Below are positions 1 through 5,152 of a DNA stretch of 5,152 nt, piece after piece; positions within the stretch are counted from its first letter, which is position 1; the number at the start of each line of letters is the position of its first letter. The notes below the pieces were generated by a model that had not been told where the DNA came from, made no database searches, and saw only the letters and a program-made list of their open reading frames with translations. Both the position numbers and the translations under genes were made by a program. The DNA is from Acidobacteriota bacterium (lineage in GTDB: Bacteria > Acidobacteriota > Terriglobia > Bryobacterales > Bryobacteraceae), in NCBI GenBank assembly GCA_947505565.1, contig CANNLB010000290.1:1-5152 (forward strand). Direction: 5' to 3'.

Positions 1-615
1 GGCCGTCGCGACGTCCCAGACTTGGACTTCGCCGAACTGAGCGGGGGTGCCGCCGCCGGCGATGAGCAGCTTGCCATCGGCACTGAAGGCGACCGAGAGA
101 ATGCGTTCGGCGCGGCCGGGGAGACGATGAAGAAGTTTCGAGCCGTCGGCTTTATGGAGTAGAATTTCGCGGTTGCCGGAGACGGCGATGGATTGGCCGT
201 CGGGCGAGAATTTGAGGGCGGTGATGACGGGGGGTTGGAGATAGACGGCGGCGCTCGGTTCGGTGGAATCGGCGGGCGAATCGTTCTTGGCGCCGGCAGC
301 GATCCAATCGCGGAAGAGGGTGATGTCTGCTTCGGCGAGGGCCGGTTGGGCGAGGGGCATGCGGGGCTTCATCGCGCCAGTGAGATAGCGAACGGTCGCA
401 CTTTCGTCAGGCTTGCCGGCGAGGAAGGCGGGACCGCGCTTTCCACCTTTCTCAAAAGCTTCGAAGGTCGTTACGTCGAGATCGGAGGCCTTCGAGGCGG
501 GTTGATGACAGCCTTGGCACTGCTTCTGCAGGATGGGCTGGATATCGCGGTAGTAGCTAGGGGCGGCGGCTAGGGGGCCGATGATTCCACAAAGAGAAAG
601 TAGGACGCGGCGCAT
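1..615 (-). CDS. Exported planctomycete-type cytochrome c (PSCyt1-like) with C-terminal WD40 repeats, partial (3' end outside window)
   Basis: The frame opens at an ATG at 615 and runs without a stop through the left edge, giving 205 residues of a longer protein. Residues 1-18 form a Sec-type signal peptide (MRR, then a hydrophobic stretch ending in AAA). Residues 21-108 match the planctomycete cytochrome c pattern: YYRDIQPIL, a CQGCH heme-binding motif (C33, C36, H37), then a GG..GPAFLAGKPDES stretch, an RMP (M86, possible axial heme ligand) and DWIAAGA. After a linker, two WD40-like repeats are visible (about 129-163 and 168-205) with FSPDG and FSADG turns and a VWD ending; more blades presumably follow outside the window. 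It probably acts in the periplasm as a heme-bearing propeller protein; partner and substrate are unknown. A good Shine-Dalgarno supports this start. It lies 52 bases after the BON gene. The domain call is firm; the exact role is not. Confidence 0.92.
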   Translation of the reverse strand, partial: MRRVLLSLCGIIGPLAAAPSYYRDIQPILQKQCQGCHQPASKASDLDVTTFEAFEKGGKRGPAFLAGKPDESATVRYLTGAMKPRMPLAQPALAEADITLFRDWIAAGAKNDSPADSTEPSAAVYLQPPVITALKFSPDGQSIAVSGNREILLHKADGSKLLHRLPGRAERILSVAFSADGKLLIAGGGTPAQFGEVQVWDVATA

Positions 616-617
616 TG

Positions 618-669
618 AACTTCCTTTCCAACTAAAAAAGAAGTCTATCAAATTGAGCGCGGGGAAGTT
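618..669. repeat. Inverted repeat enclosing the BON-to-cytochrome intergenic gap
   Basis: The minus strand carries AACTTCC (669-663), overlapping the BON stop codon, and its exact complement GGAAGTT (624-618), overlapping the cytochrome Shine-Dalgarno. The arms are 7 bp with a 38-base loop. In mRNA, pairing would cover part of the ribosome binding site. The stem is short and the loop long, so it may be chance. The gap also has a run of six T on the minus strand, but no GC-rich stem directly before it, so I do not call a terminator. No convincing promoter is seen in the gap. Confidence 0.3.
620..626 (-). promoter_or_regulatory. Ribosome binding site of the cytochrome c/WD40 gene
   Basis: The minus strand reads AAGGAAG, then four bases (TTCA), then the ATG at 615. 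This is the strongest Shine-Dalgarno sequence in the window and fixes the start of the cytochrome gene. Its GGAAG core is part of an inverted repeat with the end of the upstream BON gene. Confidence 0.7.
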
Positions 670-1303
670 AACGCTTTTTGGGTTTGCCCTCTTCGTTGGC
701 GGCGATGAGGTTATTGGTGACCGAGAAGGCGGAAGAGCCGTTGGCTTGGATCTCGGCGATGGTGCGGTGGCCGGTGTTGGCGACGACGCCTTCCAGGGTG
801 ACGTTTCCGTTCTTCACGATGATGTGAATGGGGTGAAAGCCAGGCGGTGGGTCCTGGGTGATGCCCATGGTGCGACCGGCCAGCGAGGGGAACAGCGGGA
901 CGCCGCGGTTGGGGTTGTACCGGGCCAGGGCGGGGTGGCCGTAAATGGCACGGTAGACCGACAGGCGAACATCGTCATCGAACGGCGACAGAGGCAGGGC
1001 TTCGATTTCGTTGATCACCTTTTCGACGCCTTCGAGGGCCTTGACGACGCGCTCGGCATCGGACTTCAAAGTGGGCCGCGAGGCTACGCCGCGCAGGTAA
1101 ACCGTGTAGCCTTTGATGCCGAAACGCAGATTGTCGAGGAGCCCGTACTGGGGCAGGCGAATGAGTTCGCGCTGGACGTTGCGGGCCAAGGCCATGACGG
1201 CCTTTTCGTTGGTGACGGGAGGACGGGAGTCGCCGGGCTTTAAGCCGCCGGCCTCCTGGGCGTAGAGCGAAATAGCCAGCAGACAGAGGACCAATAGCCG
1301 CAT
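668..1303 (-). CDS. Exported protein with two BON domains
   Basis: This encodes 211 residues starting MRLLVLCLLAISLYAQ, a typical signal peptide with likely cleavage after LYA (residue 15). Two BON (OsmY/nodulation) domains follow. The first spans about 38-104, with a VYLRGVA strand (G72) and a helix plus strand ending VEKVINEIEAL. The second spans about 108-200, with IIVKNGNVTLEGVV (G172) and the closing FSVTNNLI. A proline- and glycine-rich insert (about 131-157) sits between the first helix and the strands of the second domain. BON domains are known to bind phospholipid or other envelope surfaces and often occur in periplasmic stress proteins; the role here is inferred only. The frame could extend to an ATG at 1372, but that start lies inside tpiA and would add 23 residues before the signal peptide. 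The 1303 start, with its own ribosome binding site and a 16-base gap after tpiA, is preferred. The tail is basic (KPKKR). Confidence 0.9.
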   Translation of the reverse strand: MRLLVLCLLAISLYAQEAGGLKPGDSRPPVTNEKAVMALARNVQRELIRLPQYGLLDNLRFGIKGYTVYLRGVASRPTLKSDAERVVKALEGVEKVINEIEALPLSPFDDDVRLSVYRAIYGHPALARYNPNRGVPLFPSLAGRTMGITQDPPPGFHPIHIIVKNGNVTLEGVVANTGHRTIAEIQANGSSAFSVTNNLIAANEEGKPKKR

Positions 1304-1307
1304 ACGA

Positions 1308-1315
1308 CTCTCTTT
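1308..1315 (-). promoter_or_regulatory. Ribosome binding site deciding the start of the BON gene
   Basis: The minus strand reads AAAGAGAG, four bases before the ATG at 1303. It lies in the 16-base gap after the tpiA stop. Together with the signal peptide that begins at this ATG, it argues for 1303 over the upstream in-frame ATG at 1372. Confidence 0.6.
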
Positions 1316-1319
1316 GGAT

Positions 1320-2069
1320 TTAGAAGTTGACGATAGAGGCGAAGGAACCGGGGTCGAGGCTGGCACCACCAACGAGGGCTCCGTCGATTTCGGGCTGAGC
1401 CATTAAGGCGGTGACGTTGTCCGGCTTTACGCTTCCTCCATAGAGGATGCGGGCAGCGGCGGCGGCGTTACCGCCAAACTTGGCTTCGATCCGGGCGCGG
1501 ATCAGACGATGCGCGTCGGCAGCCATGTCGGGGGTGGCTGTCTTGCCGGTGCCGATGGCCCAGACGGGTTCATAAGCGATGACGATTTGGGCGAACTGTT
1601 CCGGGGTCAAGCCGGCGATGCCGCCTGCGAACTGCTGGGCAAGGACGGCTTCGGTTTCGCCGGCTTCGCGTTCGACCAGCATTTCGCCGACGCAGACGAT
1701 GGGCTTCAGGCCGTGGGCCAGAGCGGCCTTCGTCCGTTCGAGCACCGTGGCATCGGTCTCACCAAAGAATTGGCGGCGTTCGCTATGGCCGATGATGACC
1801 CATTCCGCACCGGCGGCCTTGATCATAGGGCCGCTGATTTCACCGGTGAAGGCGCCATCATTTTTCCAGTACAAGTTCTGGGCACCGACACCGACGCGGG
1901 AGCCGGCAGTAGCCGTTACTGCCGCTGGAATGTCAATCGACGGCGGGCAGAGGACGATTTCGCAATGGGTGGAGGTGGCCACCAGCGGGAGGAACTTCTC
2001 GAAAAAGGCAGTGGTTTCTGCCGGCGTTTTGAACATCTTCCAATTGCCGGCCATGACGGGGATTCTCAT
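1320..2069 (-). CDS. tpiA: Triosephosphate isomerase
   Basis: This cytosolic (beta/alpha)8-barrel enzyme interconverts dihydroxyacetone phosphate and glyceraldehyde 3-phosphate (EC 5.3.1.1). It is a complete 249-residue protein, the usual length for the family. The substrate-binding N9 and K11 sit in AGNWKM. The electrophilic H95 is in IIGHSERR, and the catalytic base E167 is in AYEPVWAIGTGKTA, which also carries the flexible phosphate-gripping loop. YGGS (210-213) and GALVGGASL (230-238) form the phosphate-binding end of the barrel. All key residues are intact. The ATG overlaps the deoB stop as ATGA. No good Shine-Dalgarno lies close to the start (the nearest AAGGAA is about 19 bases away), so translation probably depends on coupling to deoB. 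With DeoB it can feed pentose carbon from nucleosides into glycolysis, besides its central glycolytic role. Confidence 0.98.
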   Translation of the reverse strand: MRIPVMAGNWKMFKTPAETTAFFEKFLPLVATSTHCEIVLCPPSIDIPAAVTATAGSRVGVGAQNLYWKNDGAFTGEISGPMIKAAGAEWVIIGHSERRQFFGETDATVLERTKAALAHGLKPIVCVGEMLVEREAGETEAVLAQQFAGGIAGLTPEQFAQIVIAYEPVWAIGTGKTATPDMAADAHRLIRARIEAKFGGNAAAAARILYGGSVKPDNVTALMAQPEIDGALVGGASLDPGSFASIVNF

Positions 2070-3211
2070 AAGCTGTGTAAAAAACTGGTTCCTTGGGCGA
2101 TCTGTACGCCGAAATTTTCGGCGACTGTTTGGCCGATGTCGGCGAGGGTCGCCCGGGTGCCGAGGGCAGTGGGCGCTCCGCCGTAGACGAGCAGCGGGGT
2201 GTATTCGCGGCTGTGGTCGGTCGACGGGGTGGTGGGGTCGCAGCCGTGGTCGGCGGTGAAGATGACGAGATCGCCCGGGACGAGGGCGGCCAAGAGGCTA
2301 GGCACCCAGGCGTCACATTCTTCGAGCGAACGGGCGTAGCCTTCGACGTCATTACGGTGGCCGAAGAGCATGTCGAAATCGACAAAATTGACGTAGATCA
2401 GGCCGGCTTTTGTATCGGCCATAGCCGCCAGCGTTTTGGCCATGCCGTCGACGTTGGTTTTGGTTTTGTCGTAAAGCTGGATACCGCGGCCGAGGAAGAC
2501 GTCGAAGATTTTGCCGACAGAGTGGACGGTGACTTTGTGCGCCGCGAGTTGGTCGAGCAGCATGCCGGGGGCAGGGGGCATGGCGTAGTCCTTGCGGTTG
2601 GAGGTGCGGCGGTATTCACCGGACTCTCCTTCGAAAGGACGGGCGATGATGCGACCAATGTTCGGCAGCATTTCCCGGGCGATTTCGCAGATTTTGTAGA
2701 GTTCCCAGAGCGGGATGACTTCTTCATGCGCCGCGATTTGGAAGACGCTGTCGGCGGAGGTGTAGATGATCGGCGAGCCGGTGCGAACGTGTTCGTCGCC
2801 GAGTTCGGCCATGATCTCAGTGCCGGAGGCAGCCTGGTTGCCGAGGGTGCCGCGACCGATGCGGTCCTCGAAGGCCTGCATGAAAGCGGGGTCGAAGCCC
2901 TGCGGGTAGAGAGGGAGCGGTTGATCCAGATGGATGCCCACCATCTCCCAGTGGCCGGTCGTGGTGTCTTTGCCGGGGGAGGCCAGGGAGCATTTACCGT
3001 AAGCCGCGGTGGGGGCTTCGACAGGGCCGACGCCGGAGACCGGGGCAATGTTGCCGAGACCGAGGGCGGCGAAGTTCGGCAAGTGCAAGGGGCGGAGCCG
3101 GGCGATATTGCCCAGGGTGTTGGAGCCGACGTCGCCGTAGGCGGCAGCATCGGGCATTTCGCCGATGCCGACCGAGTCGAGCACGATCCAGATAACGCGG
3201 TGGAAAGCCAT
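2066..3211 (-). CDS. deoB: Phosphopentomutase
   Basis: This cytosolic metalloenzyme of the alkaline phosphatase superfamily interconverts ribose 1-phosphate (or deoxyribose 1-phosphate) and the 5-phosphate (EC 5.4.2.7), linking nucleoside phosphorolysis to central carbon metabolism. It is a complete 381-residue protein, close to the family's usual 390 or so. It starts with MAFHRVIWIVLDSVGIGEMPDA, with metal ligand D12, followed by GSNTLGN. The phosphorylated threonine lies in KDTTTGHWE (T83-T85). The remaining metal ligands appear as D280 and H285 (VDFDMLFGH), D321-H322 (FTADHG) and H333 (STDHSREYTP), with the spacing known from bacterial DeoB structures. The frame extends upstream to 3388, but that part lies within the preceding thioredoxin gene, so the family-typical start at 3211 is chosen. 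Its ATG shares one base with the upstream TAA (TAATG), with AGAAGAG just before it. It overlaps tpiA downstream by four bases. No deoC or nucleoside phosphorylase gene is in the window. Confidence 0.98.
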   Translation of the reverse strand: MAFHRVIWIVLDSVGIGEMPDAAAYGDVGSNTLGNIARLRPLHLPNFAALGLGNIAPVSGVGPVEAPTAAYGKCSLASPGKDTTTGHWEMVGIHLDQPLPLYPQGFDPAFMQAFEDRIGRGTLGNQAASGTEIMAELGDEHVRTGSPIIYTSADSVFQIAAHEEVIPLWELYKICEIAREMLPNIGRIIARPFEGESGEYRRTSNRKDYAMPPAPGMLLDQLAAHKVTVHSVGKIFDVFLGRGIQLYDKTKTNVDGMAKTLAAMADTKAGLIYVNFVDFDMLFGHRNDVEGYARSLEECDAWVPSLLAALVPGDLVIFTADHGCDPTTPSTDHSREYTPLLVYGGAPTALGTRATLADIGQTVAENFGVQIAQGTSFLHSL

Positions 3212-4416
3212 TACTCTTCTATTATCCGCTGGACGCGCTCGGTGAGGGAGTCGACGAAGCGATCCGGAATGAAACCGTTCATGCGGCTGGCCGCTTCCCC
3301 GCGTTTGTTGAGAATAATGGTGGAAGGGATGGAGTTGACCCCGAGGAGCCGGGAAAGACCGCCTTCGAAGTAAACCGACTTGTTCCACTGGTTTTTTTCA
3401 AGGAACGGGGCGACCAAAGAGCGATCTTCGTCGGTATTGATATTGAGAAACACGACGTCGGAGCGGTCCTTGAAGCGCTCCTTGACCTGCTCGTAGAGCG
3501 GCTGCTGCACACGACAGGGGCCACACCAAGTGGCCCAGAAATCGAGGACGATGACCTTGCCGCGGAGAGAGGTCAAATCGAGAGAGTTGCCGCCGACGCC
3601 GCTGACGACGTAGTCGCCGACGGCGGATTTTAAGGCGTTGGGATCGATGGCACGGAGGCGGGCCAGTCGCTGCTTACCGCGTTCGACGGCGCGATCATGA
3701 GCTGCCAGGAGGACGTCGCCCAAGCCCTTTTCGTCGGGGTGGGATTTGCGCCACTCGGCGCGGAGAAGGGCGAGGTCAGCGACCCGCTCGGCTTCCTGGG
3801 AGACCACGAAGGCTTCGGCGTAAGCAGTGATGGCGTCGGGGTCGTTTTGCGCAGAATGGGCCATGCCGAGCGCACGGGAGGCTTCCGGCGTGGGGTTGGC
3901 GGCCATGGACTGCTGCGCGAAGCTGACGGCGGCGGGAATCTTCTTCAGCGCCAGATTGGCGGTGCTTTGATAGAGGAGCGCGCGGCCGAGACCTTGATCG
4001 AGTTCCGCGCGGGTCTGCCAGCGCATCTTTTCGCCATTATCGAGCGAACGGAGGCTTTTCTCGTATCGGGCGGCGTATGGGAGAACCTTTTCGGGCTTTC
4101 GGGCAACTAGGAGACTACGGGAAACCGCGTCGAGCATGGCGAGGTCCTCGGGATCCTGGGCGAGGATGAGTTCGCCGTATTGGATGATGCGGGCGTTGTC
4201 CTTGGTTTCGAGGGCGGACTTGGCGATGGCGCGTTCGAGTTCGAAGCGGGAGGCGGTTTTGGGGTATTTCTTCAGATGCAGTTCGAGCGCGTTGAGAAAC
4301 TCATGGGTCGAGTTGCCAGCTTCCGCGAGCGCGTTCGAAAGCTCCTGTTGTTCGGCGGGCGGCAGGGAACTCTGGGCGAGTAAGAGGCTGGTACAGAAAA
4401 AAACGAAAATCTTCAT
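3211..4416 (-). CDS. Exported TlpA/ResA-like thioredoxin-fold protein with long helical N-terminal region
   Basis: This encodes 401 residues. The N-terminus [14 protein letters not shown] is a signal peptide, probably cleaved near residue 14, so the protein should act outside the cytoplasm. Residues about 18-260 are rich in Ala, Leu, Glu and Lys and look like TPR-type helical hairpins (for example 163-205, with FAQQSMAANPTPEASRALG followed by DPDAITAYAEAF). I cannot count repeats with certainty. Residues about 265-401 form a thioredoxin-like domain: VGDYVV, LRGKVIVLDFWATWCGPC (redox cysteines C298 and C301), FLNINTDED, and the cis-proline loop SIPSTIIL (P364). TlpA/ResA relatives are thiol-disulfide reductases, several serving cytochrome c maturation; the substrate here is unknown. 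The upstream in-frame ATG at 4560 is rejected because it lies deep in the preceding gene and would bury the signal peptide. The start overlaps the upstream stop as ATGA, with only a weak GGAAA about 13 bases before it, suggesting coupling. Confidence 0.93.
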   Translation of the reverse strand: MKIFVFFCTSLLLAQSSLPPAEQQELSNALAEAGNSTHEFLNALELHLKKYPKTASRFELERAIAKSALETKDNARIIQYGELILAQDPEDLAMLDAVSRSLLVARKPEKVLPYAARYEKSLRSLDNGEKMRWQTRAELDQGLGRALLYQSTANLALKKIPAAVSFAQQSMAANPTPEASRALGMAHSAQNDPDAITAYAEAFVVSQEAERVADLALLRAEWRKSHPDEKGLGDVLLAAHDRAVERGKQRLARLRAIDPNALKSAVGDYVVSGVGGNSLDLTSLRGKVIVLDFWATWCGPCRVQQPLYEQVKERFKDRSDVVFLNINTDEDRSLVAPFLEKNQWNKSVYFEGGLSRLLGVNSIPSTIILNKRGEAASRMNGFIPDRFVDSLTERVQRIIEE

Positions 4417-5033
4417 GGCTTGGGCGTAGTTTCCGCGCGGAAGGCGTTGACGAGAAAGGCGGCGCGATCGCGGGCGATGTTGAGATACGACTCGTTCTTC
4501 ACGATGCGCTCCAAGGTTTTGTAAAACTGTTCCGGGGCGACGATGCGCTTGCGCTCCCAACTCGATTGGAGCAGGAGCAGAGCCTTGTTGACGCCAAGTT
4601 TGTCGAACCGAGCCGAACGTTCGAGGTTAATGCGATGGCTCTCGGTTTCGGCCATCCGCTCGAACCAGTCGTGGAGCGCTTGGGCGTCCAAATCCTGGGT
4701 GTAATTGAATTTGGTTTCGAAGGTTTTGACGCCGTCGACCCAACGGAAGCACTTTTCGCCCATCTTGGCGACGGGGAGGCCGGATTCGAGGGGACGATTA
4801 AAAAAGTTAAGCTTTTCGGCGAGGGCGAAGATGATCTGCGCTTGTTCGGGCGGCAGCGTGAAAGCGAGGGGCTGAGGATCGTCCTTTTGATCGATATAAA
4901 CGGCTTGGCCGTCTTTGGCCAGGGTAATCTGCACCCATTCAGGAACGGAGCCGACGAACAACTTGCTATAGATCACTTGGGGTTGAGCGGCGAGGCCGGC
5001 GGCGCACGAGAGTAGGGCGAAGATGAGTTTCAT
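4413..5033 (-). CDS. Exported protein of unknown function
   Basis: I do not recognise this family. It is 206 residues with a clear signal peptide ([16 protein letters not shown], cleavage likely before QPQ at 17), so it is probably periplasmic. The first half of the mature protein (about 18-112) looks beta-rich: [18 protein letters not shown], then an AVYIDQ strand, then a [15 protein letters not shown] helix, and [18 protein letters not shown]. The second half (about 114-200) is helical and charged. The mature part holds a single cysteine, C95. LLSC at 7-10 resembles a weak lipobox, but the hydrophobic core before it is very short, so ordinary signal peptidase cleavage seems likelier. Its ATG overlaps the ruvC stop (ATGA), with AGAGG ten bases upstream, and its stop overlaps the thioredoxin gene's start (ATGA). 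Placement suggests joint expression with that gene, but no function can be assigned. Confidence 0.85.
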   Translation of the reverse strand: MKLIFALLSCAAGLAAQPQVIYSKLFVGSVPEWVQITLAKDGQAVYIDQKDDPQPLAFTLPPEQAQIIFALAEKLNFFNRPLESGLPVAKMGEKCFRWVDGVKTFETKFNYTQDLDAQALHDWFERMAETESHRINLERSARFDKLGVNKALLLLQSSWERKRIVAPEQFYKTLERIVKNESYLNIARDRAAFLVNAFRAETTPKP

Positions 5034-5152
5034 TTGCGAATCGCCTCTTGGTAGCGCACTTGATTAGCGTGGCAGATGGCGGCGGCTAAAGCGTCGGACG
5101 CATCCTGGCTCTTGATGATTTCATCGAGTTTGAGAAGCGAGCGGACCATCAT
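5030..5152 (-). CDS. ruvC: RuvC, crossover junction endodeoxyribonuclease, C-terminal fragment (5' part outside window)
   Basis: The open frame enters at the right edge and ends with TGA at 5032-5030, giving 40 residues. [11 protein letters not shown] followed by [14 protein letters not shown] matches the conserved C-terminus of RuvC, where the two aspartates of the DAxDALA motif (fragment residues 17 and 20) are the last two of the four acidic metal-binding catalytic residues. RuvC is a cytosolic dimeric nuclease that resolves Holliday junctions made by RuvAB during recombination and repair. The ATGATG at the window edge is internal, since about three quarters of the protein should lie to the right. 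The stop overlaps the next gene's start by ATGA. The identification rests on a short but characteristic stretch; ruvA and ruvB are not in the window. Confidence 0.88.
   Translation of the reverse strand: MMVRSLLKLDEIIKSQDASDALAAAICHANQVRYQEAIRK

Larger units (their letters stand above)
1..5152 (-). other. Probable single operon: ruvC, unknown exported protein, tlpA-like, deoB, tpiA, BON protein, cytochrome c/WD40
   Basis: All seven genes point the same way. The first four junctions overlap: ATGA at 5030-5033, ATGA at 4413-4416, TAATG at 3209-3213 and ATGA at 2066-2069. The next two gaps are 16 and 52 bases, with no convincing terminator or promoter in either. The promoter should lie upstream of ruvC, beyond the right edge. 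The last gene might also have its own transcript, as its gap is the widest. Co-transcription is inferred from spacing. Confidence 0.75.

Noticed and set aside
193..573. A 126-codon plus-strand open frame at the left
   Set aside because: It lies opposite the cytochrome c/WD40 gene, whose heme motif and WD40 turns are clear, and has the same antisense composition.
589..615. Cysteine at residue 9 of the cytochrome protein as a lipidation site
   Set aside because: The preceding residues LSL do not fit a lipobox, and the signal peptide clearly continues to an AAA cleavage region.
634..643. Run of six T on the minus strand between the BON and cytochrome genes, as a possible terminator
   Set aside because: No GC-rich hairpin immediately precedes it; the nearest pairing is a 4-bp stem well upstream.
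581..1243. A 220-codon plus-strand open frame opposite the BON gene
   Set aside because: It is an antisense shadow of a gene with a signal peptide and two recognisable domains; the protein has no recognisable motif.
1304..1372. Upstream in-frame start for the BON gene
   Set aside because: It would overlap the end of tpiA by over 50 bases and place a Ser/Pro-rich leader before an obvious signal peptide; the ATG at 1303 has its own ribosome binding site.
2093..3373. A 426-codon plus-strand open frame opposite deoB
   Set aside because: It lies antisense to a gene with all catalytic residues intact, has low-complexity Gly/Val/Asp/Phe-rich content typical of reversed GC-rich codons, and matches no family I know.
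3212..3388. Upstream in-frame extension of deoB
   Set aside because: The extension lies within the thioredoxin-domain coding region, and DeoB family members begin just before the VLDSVG metal-binding stretch.
4986..5033. Lipobox-like LLSC in the unknown exported protein, suggesting a lipoprotein
   Set aside because: The hydrophobic stretch before the cysteine is only about seven residues, and a normal signal peptidase site (GLAA before QPQ) follows; kept only as an alternative.

Overview
This window is a compact, entirely minus-strand gene block that looks like one operon read from right to left. No gene lies on the plus strand; the long plus-strand reading frames are antisense shadows of GC-rich coding sequence. 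The mix is a planctomycete-type cytochrome c fused to WD40 repeats, a secreted double-BON protein, a secreted TlpA-like thioredoxin with a long helical N-terminus, and dense packing with stop/start overlaps. This suggests an Acidobacteriota genome, perhaps near the Solibacter/Bryobacter group. That placement is inferred from gene style only; no marker phylogeny could be run.

Layout in transcription order (right to left): (1) the last 40 codons of ruvC, the Holliday-junction resolvase, enter at the right edge (5152-5030); (2) a 206-residue exported protein of unknown function (5033-4413); (3) a 401-residue exported protein with a helical repeat-like region and a C-terminal TlpA/ResA-type thioredoxin domain (4416-3211); (4) deoB, phosphopentomutase (3211-2066); (5) tpiA, triosephosphate isomerase (2069-1320); (6) a 211-residue exported protein with two BON domains (1303-668); (7) the first 205 residues of an exported cytochrome c/WD40 protein that runs off the left edge (615-1).

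The first four junctions are overlaps (ATGA, ATGA, TAATG, ATGA), so genes 1-5 are almost certainly co-transcribed and probably translationally coupled. Genes 6 and 7 follow after gaps of 16 and 52 bases, each with its own good Shine-Dalgarno sequence. No promoter or convincing terminator is visible. The operon promoter presumably lies upstream of ruvC, outside the window.

Functionally the block mixes cytosolic enzymes (RuvC, DeoB, TpiA) with four proteins carrying N-terminal export signals. DeoB and TpiA make metabolic sense together: pentose-1-phosphates from nucleosides become pentose-5-phosphates, and deoxyribose 5-phosphate then yields glyceraldehyde 3-phosphate. The TlpA-like protein and the c-type cytochrome could be linked through reduction of the CXXCH heme-binding cysteines, but this is only a hypothesis. 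I see no mobile element, CRISPR array, RNA gene or clear novel defence-type system. The least explained item is the 206-residue exported protein coupled to the thioredoxin gene.
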